A stretch of DNA of 64,000 nucleotides from Otatea glauca. Its lineage: Eukaryota; Streptophyta; Magnoliopsida; Poales; Poaceae. Positions 11,701-23,025 of the stretch are shown here, piece by piece; position 1 is the stretch's first letter, and each line of letters starts with the position of its first letter. Both the position numbers and the translations under genes were made by a program. Under the pieces are notes generated by a model, which made no database searches, was not told the origin of the DNA, and saw only the letters and a list, made by a program, of their open reading frames with translations. The DNA lies in assembly GCA_036346275.1 (NCBI GenBank), contig CM070725.1, forward strand, positions 33,294,104 to 33,358,103, read 5' to 3'.

Positions 11701-12210
11701 TTGCATGTCTCTTCGGTCGAGCGACATCCATATCCGATCATCGTAGGATACATCCTTAGGTCCAAACCTCGGGACATATTAGCTTCACACGTGGCTCTTG
11801 GCTGAGTGACACCTACGTCCGGTTGCTGTAGGATATAGCTTAAGCCTGACTTGAGGCATATCAGGAGTTTCATGGCTCATGGCCGAATGATGCCCATATC
11901 CGACCGCTGTAGGATATAGCTTAGGCTCGTCTTGGAGCGTACCATGCTTACGTGGCTCTTGGCCGAGTGATACCTATACTCGATTGATGTCGGATGCAGC
12001 TTAGGCTCTCTTGGAGCGTATCAGGGTTTACGTGGCTCTTGGCCAAGTGGTACCCATTCCCGACTGGTGTAGGATATGGCTTAGGCTCAACTTGGAGTGT
12101 ACCAGATTTTTCTTGGCTTATAGCCGAGTGATACCTGTATCCGACTGGTGTAGGATACAGCTCTGGTCCAACTTGGGACATATCAAGGTTTTATCCGAAT
12201 GGTATCCGTA
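11700..12210. repeat. Degenerate tandem array, unit about 81 bp, six to seven copies
   Basis: The core CTTGGCCGAGTGATACC, then a variable CCGACTGGTG, then TAGGATATAGCTTAGGCTC and CTTGGAGCGTA, recurs. Unit starts lie near 11709, 11783, 11865, 11945, 12027, 12107 and 12190. Copies differ by substitutions, so the array is old relative to the LTR pair. It fills the gap between integrase and the 3' LTR of element B. Confidence 0.85.
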
Positions 12211-12391
12211 CTCGTTTATTACGACGCACAGCTTTTCGACCCTTATGGGGCATACCATTGGATTAGTTCTCGTTTGGGCTCGACTCGTGATATATGATTC
12301 CGACATGTAGTAACCACCTAGTGACCCAGCGTGGGGTATATCACAAAAAGATATATATTTTTATCCCGTTTGGAGAATGCTCACGTCCCGC
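12211..12391. other. Array-to-integrase junction of element B
   Basis: It contains fragments resembling the array core (for example the CCTAGTGACCCAGCGTGGGG segment) but no full unit. The integrase catalytic core expected here is absent, so the junction of the deletion probably lies near 12392-12440. Confidence 0.5.
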
Positions 12392-13017
12392 TTAGCACGG
12401 TAAGTGGTTAAACATCCCATCGTGGGGAGCAACGTGTACCATATATGACTTGGTCGAACTGCGACTGTTTCTGTTGGTCTGCAGTTCCTGTGCCGGTTTG
12501 TTCATCTGACGCGCAAAGAACTGACATCCTTCGCATGTCTGGACGATGTCCTCTGCGTCAGTGACCACGGTCGGCCAAAAAAATCCTTGACGATAGGCTT
12601 TGCCGACTAGTGTTATGACGCCGCGTGGTTCCCACAAACTCCCGAGTGGATTTTCTTGAGAAGATCTCTCCCTTCTTGTTCTGATATGCACCGTCGTAGT
12701 ACACCTGAGGAGCTCTTGCGATAGAGTTCTGCCCTGATCACCACATAGCTCTTGCTTCGGCGCATTATTCGTTCGGCTTGCACGCAATCTTCGGGTAACT
12801 CGTCCTTCGTCAAATAGTCCAGATACTGAGCTGCCCAATTGGGGGTAATGACTAGGACTTCTGCTTCTACGCTCTTATCGGCTGGGGCATTCGTCTTCGA
12901 CCGAGTGCTAATCGTGGGCTTGTGAATTTCTTCGATGAATACTCCCATGGGCACTGTAGATCGGCAGGATCCCATTTTCGCTAGCTTGTCGGCCGCTTCA
13001 TTGTCACGGTGGAGCAC
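12392..13017 (-). pseudogene. Element B integrase N-terminus; zinc finger kept, catalytic core missing
   Basis: Two overlapping minus-strand frames (13017-12613 and 12838-12392) give the end of the RNase H region (LHRDNEAADKLAKMGSC), a linker, and the HHCC zinc finger, with His residues around HSGVCGNHAAS and the Cys pair in QTCEGCQFF. A frameshift separates the halves near 12620. In complete relatives the D,D-35-E core follows directly. Here the frame runs into unrelated sequence and stops at 12392, and no core appears in any frame before the tandem array. Confidence 0.75.
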
Positions 13018-13065
13018 ATGAATAAGTTCCAGGTCATCAAAGTTACCTTCTAGCTTGCGTACCTC

Positions 13066-13629
13066 TTAGCAATAGGCTGCCATGTTGTCTTCAATGCAGG
13101 ACCATTCTTTCTGCACTTGATTGACCACGAGCATCGAATCTCCGCGAACCATCAAACGTCGGATACCAAGTGATATGGCAATGCGGAGCCCATGGATGAG
13201 GGCCTCGTACTCGGCGGCGTTGTTGGATGCAGGAAAAAGTATCTGCAGAACGTACCTCAACCTTTCCCCGCTTGGTGATATGAGCACAATACCAGCCCCC
13301 GCGCCGCTGAGCATGAGGGAACCATCGAAGTACATTGTCCAATACTCGGGTTCCTTAGTAATCGCCGGGCTTTGAAGCTCTGTCCACTCGGCCGTGAAGT
13401 CGGCGAGCGCTTGAGACTTGATGGCAGTGCGAGGCTTAAATAGAATATCGAAAGCTCCGAGCTCAACCGCCCACTTTGCAATTCTCCCAGTAGCCTCCTG
13501 ATTGTGAAGTATATCTCCTATTGGGAAGGAGGTGATCACCGAAATAGTGTGCTCTTGGAAGTAGTGCTTGAGTTTGCGAGACGTCAGGAGCACGGCATAC
13601 AATAATTTTTGAACTTGCAGATACCACAC
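13066..13629 (-). pseudogene. Element B archaeal-type RNase H domain
   Basis: Open frame of 187 codons. ITKEPEYWTMYFDGSL begins the domain, AAEYEALIHGLRIAISLG carries the second catalytic block and GDSMLVVNQVQKEW the third. This extra RNase H downstream of the usual one is diagnostic for the Tat lineage and removes RNA from RNA-DNA hybrids. It stays open through the core residues, but the surrounding pol frame is shifted at both ends. Confidence 0.75.
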
Positions 13630-14585
13630 CTTGGATCGCTCAGGACTTCGCTGATGAAGTAGACCGAGTGTTGGATCTTCTGCACGTGGTCCGGCTCCTC
13701 CCTTTCTACGACGACCGCTACGCTGACTACATTAGTCGTTGCCACGATGTAAAGTAGCAGAGGATCCTCTGGCATCGGTGAAACAAAGACCGGGGGTGTC
13801 GTCAGGAAGGTCTTCAAATGCCTGTTGTGCCTCTGGAGTCCACTGAAACTTGTCCTGCTTCTTAAGGAGTTTAAAGAATGGCATACCTCGCATACCCAAC
13901 TGAGAAATAAACCTACTAAGTGCAGCCATGCTTCCTGTGAGCTTCTGGACGTCCTTTTGGCAAGTCGGCGGTTCCATATTTGATATGGCCCTGATCTTCT
14001 CTGGGTTGGCCTCAATGCCTCGCTGCGATACGATAAACCCGAGCAGTTTTCCCGAAGATACTCCGAAAACACACTTCTCGGAGTTAAGCTTCATGCTGAA
14101 GGCCCTTAGACTCTCGAATGTCTCGGTTAGGTTGGTGATAAGGTCCTTCTTCTCCCAAGTTTTTACCACAACATCGTCCACGTATGCCTCCACGTTACGT
14201 CCGAGCTGGTCGTGAAAACATCGCTGAATTGCGCGCTGGTACGTTGCACCAGCGTTTTTCAACCCGGACGCCATCGTGGTGTAGCAAAAGACTCCGAAAG
14301 GCGTGATGAATGAGGTCTTGATATGATCTTCCTCCTTTAGGCAAATCTGATGGTAACCTGAGTAGGCATCGAGAAAACTCAAAATTTCGCACCCGGCGGT
14401 CGAGTCAACCACCAATCGGGGTGATACACCTCTTTGATGAAACTTGCAGCTAATAGCTTGGTGATCTCCTGCTTGATGGCACTCTGACGATCTGGAGCGA
14501 ATCGCCGGAGCCTTTGCTTGATGGGTCTTGCTTTTTCGTCAACGTGTAAGGAGTGCTCGATCACCTCCCTAGGAACAACCGGCAT
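13584..14585 (-). pseudogene. Element B reverse transcriptase and first RNase H
   Basis: The frame 14585-14379 holds the N-terminal fingers (KARPIKQRLRRFAPDR). The frame 14415-13732 then carries FLDAYSGYHQICLKEEDH, ASGLKNAGATYQRAIQRCF and the catalytic YVDDVVVKTW, followed by the thumb and connection (LLGFIVSQRGIEANPEKI). The first RNase H (PEDPLLLYIVATTNVVSVAV) is read in the 14072-13584 frame. At least two frame changes are needed and the VREDGS-type fingers segment is damaged near 14400, so this copy is inactive although the palm motifs are intact. Confidence 0.85.
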
Positions 14586-14833
14586 GTCGGATGGTTTCCA
14601 GGCAAAGATGTCTTTGTTAGCTTGAAGAAAGGTGACGAGCGCACTTTCCTATTTACCTTCGAGCCCTGTCCCGATCAGAGTTGTCTTGGACGAGTTGGAC
14701 GAGTCGAGGTTGATTCTCTTGGTTCCTTCGCCAGGCTTCATTCCTGACGTGGCTTTCTTCTTGGACGGGATGTCGCCTTCTTCCTGCAATGTAACCGCTT
14801 CCGCTTGGATTCCTTTCTTTCACCGGCTGCCTC

Positions 14834-15376
14834 CTACAACTCGGCAAGTTCATGGTTCTCTCGGTCGCACTCCAGGGACCGCTTGACGTCGCTGCGGATC
14901 GTGATGACGCTTCTTGGTCCCGGCATCTTCATCGTCAAGTAGGTGTAGTGCGGGACGGACATGAACCGAGCCAATCCGGGTCTTCCCAAGATAGCGTGAT
15001 ACGCCGTCTCGAAGTACGCTACCTCAAAATTTATGTACTCGGTCCGGTAGTTGTCCTTGGTGCCGAAGGTGACGGGCAAAGAAATCTGCCCGAGTGGAAG
15101 CGATGACGCTCCAGGGATTACACCATGGAATGGCCGAGTGCTCGGCCTCAGCTCAGAGCGAGGAATGTTCATGTCATTGAAAGTTTTGGAGAATAAGACG
15201 TTGAGTCCACTCCCTCCATCGATTAAGACCTTCTTGAGCCGCACATTGCGAATTACGGGGTCGAGCATTAGAGGGAACTTACCCGGATGTAGAACCCGGT
15301 TGGGGTGATCCGATCGGTCGAAGGTGATTGGAACCTCGGACCACCTTAGATATTGAAGTATTTGGTTCCACCGCAT
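14834..15376 (-). pseudogene. Element B aspartic protease
   Basis: Open frame of 180 codons. The active-site block is KVLIDGGSGLNVLF, with DGGS where many gypsy elements have D[ST]GA; that form is common in Tat elements. The C-terminal AYHAILGRPGLARFMSVPHY block closes the domain. It overlaps the end of gag in another frame, so the full polyprotein needs a frame change. It could be catalytically competent by motif. Confidence 0.75.
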
Positions 15377-17062
15377 TGATCTCCCGAGCGGTAAGCTTTT
15401 GCTTCCGCTTGGACTCGTATCCGGTGGAGCCCCCGTAAATGTAGTTTAGCTCGTGCTCGGGCTCTTGATAGTCATCCTCATCTGGAAAGTCTTTCTTCTT
15501 TGCCACCTCATCCCTTGCTGCAGCTGGCTGCTTGTTGCTCTCCCGCGCAAAGCGCTTCAAGGTGAAGCAGTCTTTGGCGGCGTGCTTTCCTTTAGGGTGG
15601 AAGGGACAGATCGCTTCCATGACGGTGCTGTAGTCGGGCGCCTCTCTCAAGATGGCTCGGGCCGCCGCGCCGCCACCGTTACTAGCTCTTCGCCCTTCCG
15701 CTTCTTGTCTTTGTGCTTGGAGGACTCGGGCTTATCGCCTTTGTTCTTCGGATGTGGGCGCTCCTCTTGGCGCTCAGCCAGGGCGTCTGAGGCCGTGGCG
15801 TAGCGGTCGGCCAGCGCGAACATCTCCTTCACAGATGTCGGGGGTTTCCTGGACATCTTCTTGATTAGATCAGGATCACTTACCCCTTTCTGGAAGGCCG
15901 CTACCACCACCGCTTCAGATACATCCCTGATAGTGTTCTTCTTCTGCATGAAACATCGGATGAAGTCCCTCAGTGTCTCGTCCTTCTTCTGATGAAGCTG
16001 GTAGAGGTCCCACGGGGTGCCAGGCCTCTCGTAGGTTCCTTGAAAGTTCACAATGAATTGTTCGCAGAGATCGCTCCAGGAGTCCACCGATTTCACCGGT
16101 AACCCTGTGAGCCAAGCTTGAGTTAAGGGTTGAGATTGACCGGCAGATAATTTGCCATCACGTTCTGATTGCCCCCGGCGGCCTTAACCGCCAGGGCGTA
16201 GACCTACAGCCAAGCTTCTGGATCTCGCTCCCCATCAAACTTTACGATGCCCTTGGGGTTGAAACCATCGAGCCATACCACTCGGCGCAGCCGAGGAGTA
16301 AACGCTCGGATCCCGTCAATAGATCTCTCATCATGATGAGGGGGAGTCCGGTGTGGCGAGCCTCTGGCTCGGCGATGGTCATCAACGTGCTGGGGCGGAG
16401 TTCTGCGCGGCGAATTAATGGCTCGACGGTCGTCGTTGTTCCGACCCCGGCGATGATAGTCTCTATGGTCGTCGCGGTCATCGTACCTCTGATCACCTCA
16501 TCGATCACGGCCGGTGCCGAAACGCTCGTAGTCTTTGTGCTGCCCACGTCGCTCTTCTTCGTCCCACTCCTGTCGTCTGGCGGTGATGTCTTGGCGGAGG
16601 TCGCGGTTGATAATTTGGCGAGCATCGCCGAGTGGTGGCGTATGGCGCCCGGTGCCGATTCGATGGTTGCATCGATCACATGGCGACACGAGTAGCCGCG
16701 TGGGAGCGCGAGTGCGCTTCACCTACCGGCTTTTCCTGATTCTGCTGGATTGCTGCCGCCGTCACCATGGCCTTGATCTGGGCCGCCGGGCTGTCCGATG
16801 CAATCATCGGGTACAGCGTGTTGAGAAGCGTCTTGGAGGCGACGACGTTCTGCATCGGCGTGCGGAAGACGGATTGGTCTCCAAACCTGGACTGCAGGAT
16901 ATCCTCGCAGACATTGCGGCCGCGCGATCGAAGAGATCGCACCTGCATCTCCTTACCCTTACGAAGGCGATCTTCCTCCGCAGCCTCTTGGTCTTCTTGA
17001 TGGAGATCGGTCCCCTGCTCCTCGATCGCGAAGACACCACGAAAATCGCAGCAGTTCTTCAC
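15279..17062 (-). pseudogene. Element B gag
   Basis: Assembly protein. The N-terminal part is at 17062-16676. After frame changes, FNPKGIVKFDGERDPEAW lies near 16270-16210, and the capsid block at 16096-15647 carries the retrotransposon gag signature (EQFIVNFQGTYERP, ETLRDFIRCFMQKKNTI, AFQKGVSDPDL). A basic linker (SKHKDKKRKGEE) follows, then the Cys-His box CPFHPKGKHAAKDC near 15600 in the 15650-15279 frame. Several shifts are present, so it is broken, although its longest pieces are open. Confidence 0.75.
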
Positions 17063-17214
17063 AATGCCGACTGGTTTTCTGGGTGAGTCAAAGCGACATA
17101 CCTGAGATGGGTTGGCCTGATCTTCACAAGATTGGATCTGACTTTGGACCAGGCAGACAAGCTCTCCACGCGTATCCGCGATGAAATCCAGACTTCCGAA
17201 GCGGAAGGCCTGGT
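17063..17214 (-). other. Element B leader, proximal part
   Basis: Untranslated leader between gag and the point where S2 was inserted. It continues at 20191. Without S2 the leader is only about 230 bp. Confidence 0.6.
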
Positions 17215-20190
17215 GTCGGGACCGAATTTCCGAATCCGAACCCTCTGTGTATAACCTGTGCTAGTCCAGGAAAAACTAGCACACACAGTAGAAACAATGA
17301 TGACAACACATCCATATCACGAAGCATATAATATTAATTAAGCAAAAGAGTATTAGCCTTATGGCCAATTATTACAAATAAGCAGTATCATAGCTTGAGT
17401 TCAATAAGAAACAGAGGAAACGAAATAACATCAGCAAAGTAAGCCCATCCATTTGCCCAACAGGCAATCGACTGGGGTTCGCGTCCTAGCATTCCGGATC
17501 ACCTTCGTCGTAACCACAAGCGTAGAAATCGTAGTCACCTTCAGCTTCTGCGAACTCTTCTGTGGAAGGTTGGGGATGTTGCAAAGGTGAGCACAAAATG
17601 TACTCCGCAGGTCTTGGAAACATAATGCATGATAGCTATATGCAAGGCTAAACAATTGAAGGCATAATATGGCTCTTTTAGCATAAAGCAAAGTTTAACT
17701 GTAAATACCAATAGTAATTTCATAAAGCATCATTTGATCAAAAAGGTAATAGCATAGTAATTGAATTTGATATGTCAACCGAAAGGTGTTCCATCTACCG
17801 TGGCTCCATCCGCCAAACCATAACCCGAGAGTTCCATCTGCTCTCGGATTCCCAAACCATCATTTTTATTTAAAACAAAACCATGAAATCTACAATGTGC
17901 AATCGTACCTCGCCTGCCCTTGACCGTGGGCACGGCTACTTAAGTAGTTTTAACTCTGCAGAGTGTGTACACTTTACCCACAAGACATGATCGACTCTTG
18001 TTGCCATGCAATTAACACACTTCCTTTGGTGTGTCGGCAGAGAGATCATGACAAGGCCTTTACAATGTACAACCCCACTATTAACATCGCCGCTAAGGTT
18101 TCACATTGTTAGGGTTCTAGCCGCCAAAGATCTGAAGCCCTCTTGCGCCGCCAACACTGCACTCACCAACCGCGAAGCTAATAATAAGACGCACAAATTA
18201 TTTAGCCAGTCGTACCCATATAGACTGTGGTTGTACGGTAGTGCTCGGTCCATGGTAACACACGCTTCAGTCCTTAATTGACTAGGGCGGAACATTCACA
18301 TACCAAGGTCTCGTGCTTTCTGCACCCGCCAAACATCCATCCGCCCCGGTCTAAACCATTTACACTTTATTTTACTTAAATCACAGCAGCAACACCAATT
18401 GCCACAATTTCACAAATAAGTTTAAACAATATTTGAAATGACTCCCATAATAGCACAATACCAAAACGTTTAAGCTGGACTAAGCAATTCTACCGTTCTG
18501 TGCTAATCTACTGGTTATCACCAAATACAATAGCTAGTATTACCTAGGGTGACAAAGGTTTGACATGATCAATACCAATGAGGGTATAACAAATTCTGGT
18601 ATTTAACTATACTCTAAAACTATATTTAAAGTACATTGCATAAAAGTAAGCATGCATAATTTAAAACAATATAGGTATTTTGTAAAATTTGGGATCAATA
18701 TGTTCAAGGAAGACTTGCCTTCGTTGCCTCTTGCTAGTTCTACCTCTTATTATTGATTCGACTGCGTCGTCTACACGCGAAACGAGGCAAATAAATAAAA
18801 CAAATTCAAATAAAATTCAAAAATTGAAAATAATGGTACTAGAAGATAGATCTTGAATTTAGATGAATCTAGAAATTTGAATCACTGGAATCGGAGCTCG
18901 AACAAAGGAGAACGGGCTCCTGGAAGATTCCAGATCAGAAAATCAGAGAGGCTGACACGTGGCAACACGTGATTGGCTGGAATTTCGGATTTTCTGGAAA
19001 ATTGGAAAAAGGAAAAGGAAAACCAACTGACACGTGGGGCCCACGCGTCAGTGGCTCGGTCCACGGTGAACCGGGAGCACCGAGGAGAGGAGATGCCGAC
19101 GTGGCAGACCACGCTGACATGGCGGCCACGCGGCGATCGACACGGTCGCACGGAGCGAGGCGCGCTTAACGCTGGCCGAGGCGCGGCGAGGCGCCCGATC
19201 GGGCCCGCCCACGTGGTGCGCGATTCGGCCGCCGTGGCGGATCGGACGGCGGGAGGCAACGCGCGGGCGATGGCGACGTGGCCAGATCCGAGGCGCTGGT
19301 GGCGATCGGACGGCCACGGTTTCACGGTGAGGGGCAGTGGCGGCGACGCTGGCGCAAGCACACCAGAGCCGAGGAAGAAGACACGGCCAACGGGGCAAAG
19401 CGCGATGAGACGGCGCCGGGTTATGGGCAAAAGAAAGAGGGCGGCGCGGCGAGTTCAACGCGACCAAAATAAGCGGCAGAGGCTCACCGGAGAAGGAGAA
19501 AGACGGTGGAGAAGCGCTCGGGATGGCGGCGCAACTTCGGCGAGCTCGTGCGCGAAGACGGTGGCGTCTCGGGCAGCAAGGCTAGGACAAAAGAGGCGGC
19601 TCGGAGCGGGGAACCTTGGGATGGGGTCCTCCGGGCTTTAAATAGCCTCGGGAGGCGGACGCGGCACGAACGCCGAGATTGGCACGGCGCGGTAGGGTTT
19701 CAGCGACGGCGGCGGCGCGGGGCGACGCGACTGCATCCCAGCCGTCCACGTGGCGCGCATCGGGCGGCTCACGCGGTGCGGACTTGGTTGAGGCGAGGCG
19801 GGCCGAGAGGGGAAGATGGGCCGGTGCGGAGGGCGAAAGGAGCTGGGCCGCTGGGAGGAAATGGGCCGCGGAGTTGGATTCGGCCTGAAGGAATTTTGGA
19901 ATAGAAATCATTTTTCGAATTAGGAAATTTCCAGAAATTTAAATAAAAGCAAATAAATCCAAATAAATAGCAAATAAATTCAGAAAAATCTCCAAAAATA
20001 CATAAGAATTCCTTGCAGCATAATGAAGCCAAGTAAAACTGAAAATCTTTTGTTTGATGAATAGATTAGTCAAATTAAATCCTTTTACAAATAGAAAAAT
20101 TCATATTAAGCTGAAATTAATTCAAGAAAAATGCAAATGGTGAATTTTCAAATTTAAACATCATAAAATCCAATTTTTTGGAATGTTACA
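17215..20190 (-). mobile_element. S2: complete Tekay-type solo LTR
   Basis: It is 2976 bp, starts TGTCGGGACCGAATTTCCG and ends TTTTGGAATGTTACA (plus strand). The 5 bases on both sides are CCTGG (17210-17214 and 20191-20195), a perfect target duplication. No internal region is present, so it arose by LTR-LTR recombination or was left as a single LTR. It interrupts the leader of element B. The GC-rich middle (about 19030-19880) gives long but meaningless open frames on both strands. TATTTAAAG on the minus strand near 19640 is a possible TATA box. Confidence 0.93.
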
Positions 20191-20266
20191 CCTGGCCGGA
20201 GATGAAGGTGGCGATGAATCCGCCGATTGTTGCCATCGAGTCTGTAGGAAAAGATTATAGCGCTTC
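20191..20266 (-). other. Element B leader, distal part
   Basis: Leader sequence between the S2 insertion and the primer site of element B; continuous with 17063-17214 once S2 and one CCTGG copy are removed. Confidence 0.6.
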
Positions 20267-20285
20267 CCCTACCTGGCGCGCCAAC
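20267..20285 (-). promoter_or_regulatory. Element B primer-binding site
   Basis: On the minus strand TTGGCGCGCCAGGTAGGGG follows the end of the 5' LTR by a base or two. It has the form of primer sites in grass gypsy elements of the RIRE2 type. Confidence 0.8.
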
Positions 20286-20830
20286 TGTCAACTTTTGTGG
20301 TCGGCAATAAATTTATGGGGCAGGCGCTAGATCTCAAACTCGAAGGTCACACAAGACAAGGGGTTGGACAGGTTCAGGCCCTCAGCGATGGAGGTAATAC
20401 CCTAATCCTGTGTGCTAGGATTATGTGGATCTCTTGGATCTAAGATTGCTCAAAGCGCAATGTGCTCTGGGCGATATGAGGTGTGCTATGCTCTATGGCT
20501 TGATGCCTTGTTGTTGCCCGCCCTCTCCCTTATATACCGGGGGTGGTACGGCTTACAGAGTCCTGATCGGTTAGGAGATTCCGATCGGTTACTAGATTCT
20601 AGTGGGTTACAGGATAGAGTTTACATCTTTATCTACCCTATCAACGACTCGGATTACAGCCGTATCTTCTATATCCAAATACATATTCAACTCTCTATAA
20701 GATATGCCCCCTACCGTATGGCTGTTTGGCTTAGCACGGGGCACAACCTTTGGGCCTCCTCTCTGGTCCTTTCTTCTCTTCAGGCAACGCTGGGCCGGTC
20801 ATGGAGATACCTGGTTTCATATGTTCCACA
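20286..20830 (-). repeat. Element B 5' LTR
   Basis: 545 bp, matching 10588-11131. TATATAAG at 20536-20529 on the minus strand is the likely TATA box, followed by a GGGAGAGGGCGGGCAACAAC leader. This copy differs from the 3' LTR mainly between 20705 and 20800. Confidence 0.9.
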
Positions 20831-20835
20831 TTGGG

Positions 20836-22166
20836 TTCAACATGATCAAAGCACAACTTACCTTAAAAAAGCTCTTGTTCTTGCTCTAGAACCTAGTCTT
20901 GCATTAATAAATCCTCCTCGGATGCTCTGAGCACTTCGACGTCTACGTGTAACGAGAAATAATACCAAATAAATACAAAAATAGAGAGCAAAAAAACTCC
21001 AAAAATCAAATAAAATTCACCATTAAATAGATCTCAATTTTTTTTGAAATTTGAATCGCCTCAATCGGAGCTCATATGAGGGAGAACGGGCTCTCGAAAG
21101 ATTTAAAAATACAGAAAAATACGAAAAATCAGAAAATCAATATTTAACTGATTTATTTTTATATTGAAAAATCAATTTATTGCGTCGGCGTGACGTCAGC
21201 GCCAACTTGGACTAATCAGATCATGGCACGTAGCCCAAGTGTGTGGACTGAGTCCACAGGACCACACCGGTTCACGGTGAACTTGACTTCGTGAACACAC
21301 TGTACCCTCAAAGCCACTAGAGACTCAACGACGGCACGATTCTTCGCGAAAACCAGACGGCTCCTAGCACTTCTTACTCCAATGGGCTTTTCCTCCTTGA
21401 CAACAGCACCTCGGGCGAAACGGCTCGGTCAAAAGTTGCGCAAAGACTTGATGATCCTCAGAGGGCACCCCGGCTATCCTTTTAAAGCCTTGTCAGCCGT
21501 GCAAGAGCCGAAAACCTCTTCCACATGGTGGAGAATTTTGAATCCGAGACGGCGGCGCGAGGAAGTCGAAATCATGGCCATCCACGTGCCTCGATCCAAC
21601 GGATAGCCAACGCAAACGATGTGGTGCAATCCGGGCCGAACACACAATCCCCGATCCGATGGACTCTAATGATTAGGGTTCTGAAATGTCACTCATTCTC
21701 GTGCATTTGATCAAGATCTAACGGTCCCAAAGCATTAGGTTTTAACCCACTGAAAATGGCCGCACGATCACCATCCAACGGACGATTAATCCTTCTAGAA
21801 GAAAGGCCATGGGGCCGACACAAAGGAACGGGCCAGCCGCACAGTAGTGGGCTTTCCGCCCAAGTATTGTTAGGGATTTTCCAAGATTTTCTTAATTAAA
21901 ATAAATTTTGAAATTAGATTAATTTGGTTAAGGTAATAAAAATACCAAAAACAATCTCATAATTATTTTAGCACATTAGAAACTCAAATAAAATATTTTT
22001 GGCAAAACTTTATTTTAACTTTCTCATTATTTAATTAGTTTTCACAAAAGGCCCTAATACTTTCATATTAAATAAATTCAAATAAAATCCAGAAAAATCC
22101 AATAAATTCAGAAAATTCATAAAATGCATATTAAATTAAAATAAAGCCAAATATTGGGATGTTACA
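20836..22166 (-). repeat. S1 left part (5' portion of the LTR), no gene
   Basis: It resumes with GGGTTCAACATGATCAAAGC, exactly as the intact C LTR does at 56249, which confirms that element B interrupts one LTR. It has a GC-richer middle (21180-21850) and an AT-rich end full of AAATAAATTCAAATAAAAT-type runs. Confidence 0.75.
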
Positions 22167-23025
22167 TAACTGATACTAAACCACCCAAATGTAAAAAGGA
22201 TCTCCAGAAGTTGACCGATAAGTTAAATTACTTATGGCGCTTTATTTCTAATTTGTCTGGCCGAATTGGTGCATTTAGCCCACTGCTAGGGTTAAAGGAG
22301 GTCAAAAATTGTTCTGGTGAGCCGATTAATAGAAAGCTTTTGAGAGCATGAAAGAGTACTTGTCTAAACCTCCAGTATTGGCTACTCCTCTGAAAGGGCT
22401 ACCATTTAAGCTTTACATATCGGCGGAAGAGGCAACAATTGGAGCAGTTTTGGCACAAGAAATCAATGGAAAAGAATGGGTTATTGACTACTAAGGCCGA
22501 CACTTATTGAGTTTGAAAACATGCTTGTTGAGTTTGACCTAACTTATGAATCGGCTAAAGCCATCAAAGGGTAGGCGGTTGCTGATTTTATAATAGGGCA
22601 TATAACCGACACATGTACTAACCTAGTGTCTTTAGTGCGTTGGCATTTGTTTTTTGATGGATCAGTGTGTAGGGAAGGTGATGGTGTCGGTATACTACTA
22701 ATATCCCCCAAAGGAGTATAGTTTTGAGTTTGCATTTAGGATAAACCATAAATGCTCAAATAATTAAGCTGAGTATGAACCTTCGTTAAGAGGCCTACAG
22801 TTACGTGGAAATATTGGTGTCAACTCTGTTGAGGCCTCTTGTGATTCTTTATTAGTGGTTCAACAAGTTAGAGGAGAGTATAACTGCTATGATGAGACTT
22901 TGGTTAAATACTTAGATGAATGCCTCAAAATTATCAGCTCATTCAGTTTTTTCTTGATTCACCACGTCCCTCGTGAAATGAATAGCAAGGCCAACAATTT
23001 AGCTCAACAAGCATAGGTTTATAAG
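22167..23025 (+). pseudogene. Element A RT C-terminus and RNase H region (broken)
   Basis: It starts with TDTKPPKCKKDLQKLTDKLN, the connection segment that should follow ERVKAI at 9041. Next come the first RNase H (AEEATIGAVLAQEING) and the archaeal-type RNase H (WHLFFDGSVCREGDGVGILL, then CDSLLVVQQVRGEYNC and HHVPREMNSKANNLAQQA). At least four stops or frame changes interrupt it. The two RNase H domains support Tat membership. Confidence 0.7.

Larger units (their letters stand above)
10588..20830 (-). mobile_element. Element B: RIRE2-like Tat-clade Ty3/gypsy element, integrase core deleted
   Basis: Near-identical LTRs lie at 10588-11131 (3' LTR) and 20286-20830 (5' LTR), with the coding strand being minus. 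Flanking 5-mers are CTGGG (10583-10587) and TTGGG (20831-20835), a target duplication with one change. Order on the minus strand: 5' LTR, primer site, leader (now holding S2), gag, protease, RT, RNase H, archaeal-type RNase H, integrase zinc finger, 81-bp repeats, small antisense ORF, polypurine tract, 3' LTR. The LTRs are far more alike than those of element A, so B is younger. The integrase catalytic core is missing, so B would need a helper element. Confidence 0.9.
9042..22166 (-). mobile_element. S1: Tekay-type giant LTR without its internal region, split by element B
   Basis: It starts TGTCGGGACC and ends GGGATGTTACA on the plus strand. Read on the minus strand it runs TGTAACATCCC to GGTCCCGACA, as do the 3' LTR of element C and S2. 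Excluding element B it is about 2.88 kb (9042-10587 and 20836-22166), close to 2976 bp for S2 and 3166 bp for C. No pol is attached, so it is a solo LTR. Flanking 5-mers are TAGCA and TAACT, matching at three of five positions, which suggests a decayed target duplication inside RT of element A. Confidence 0.8.

Noticed and set aside
18882..19904. Several frames of 100-220 codons on both strands in S2
   Set aside because: They lie in the GC-rich middle of a non-coding LTR, overlap one another on both strands and are not shared in frame with S1 or the element C LTR.
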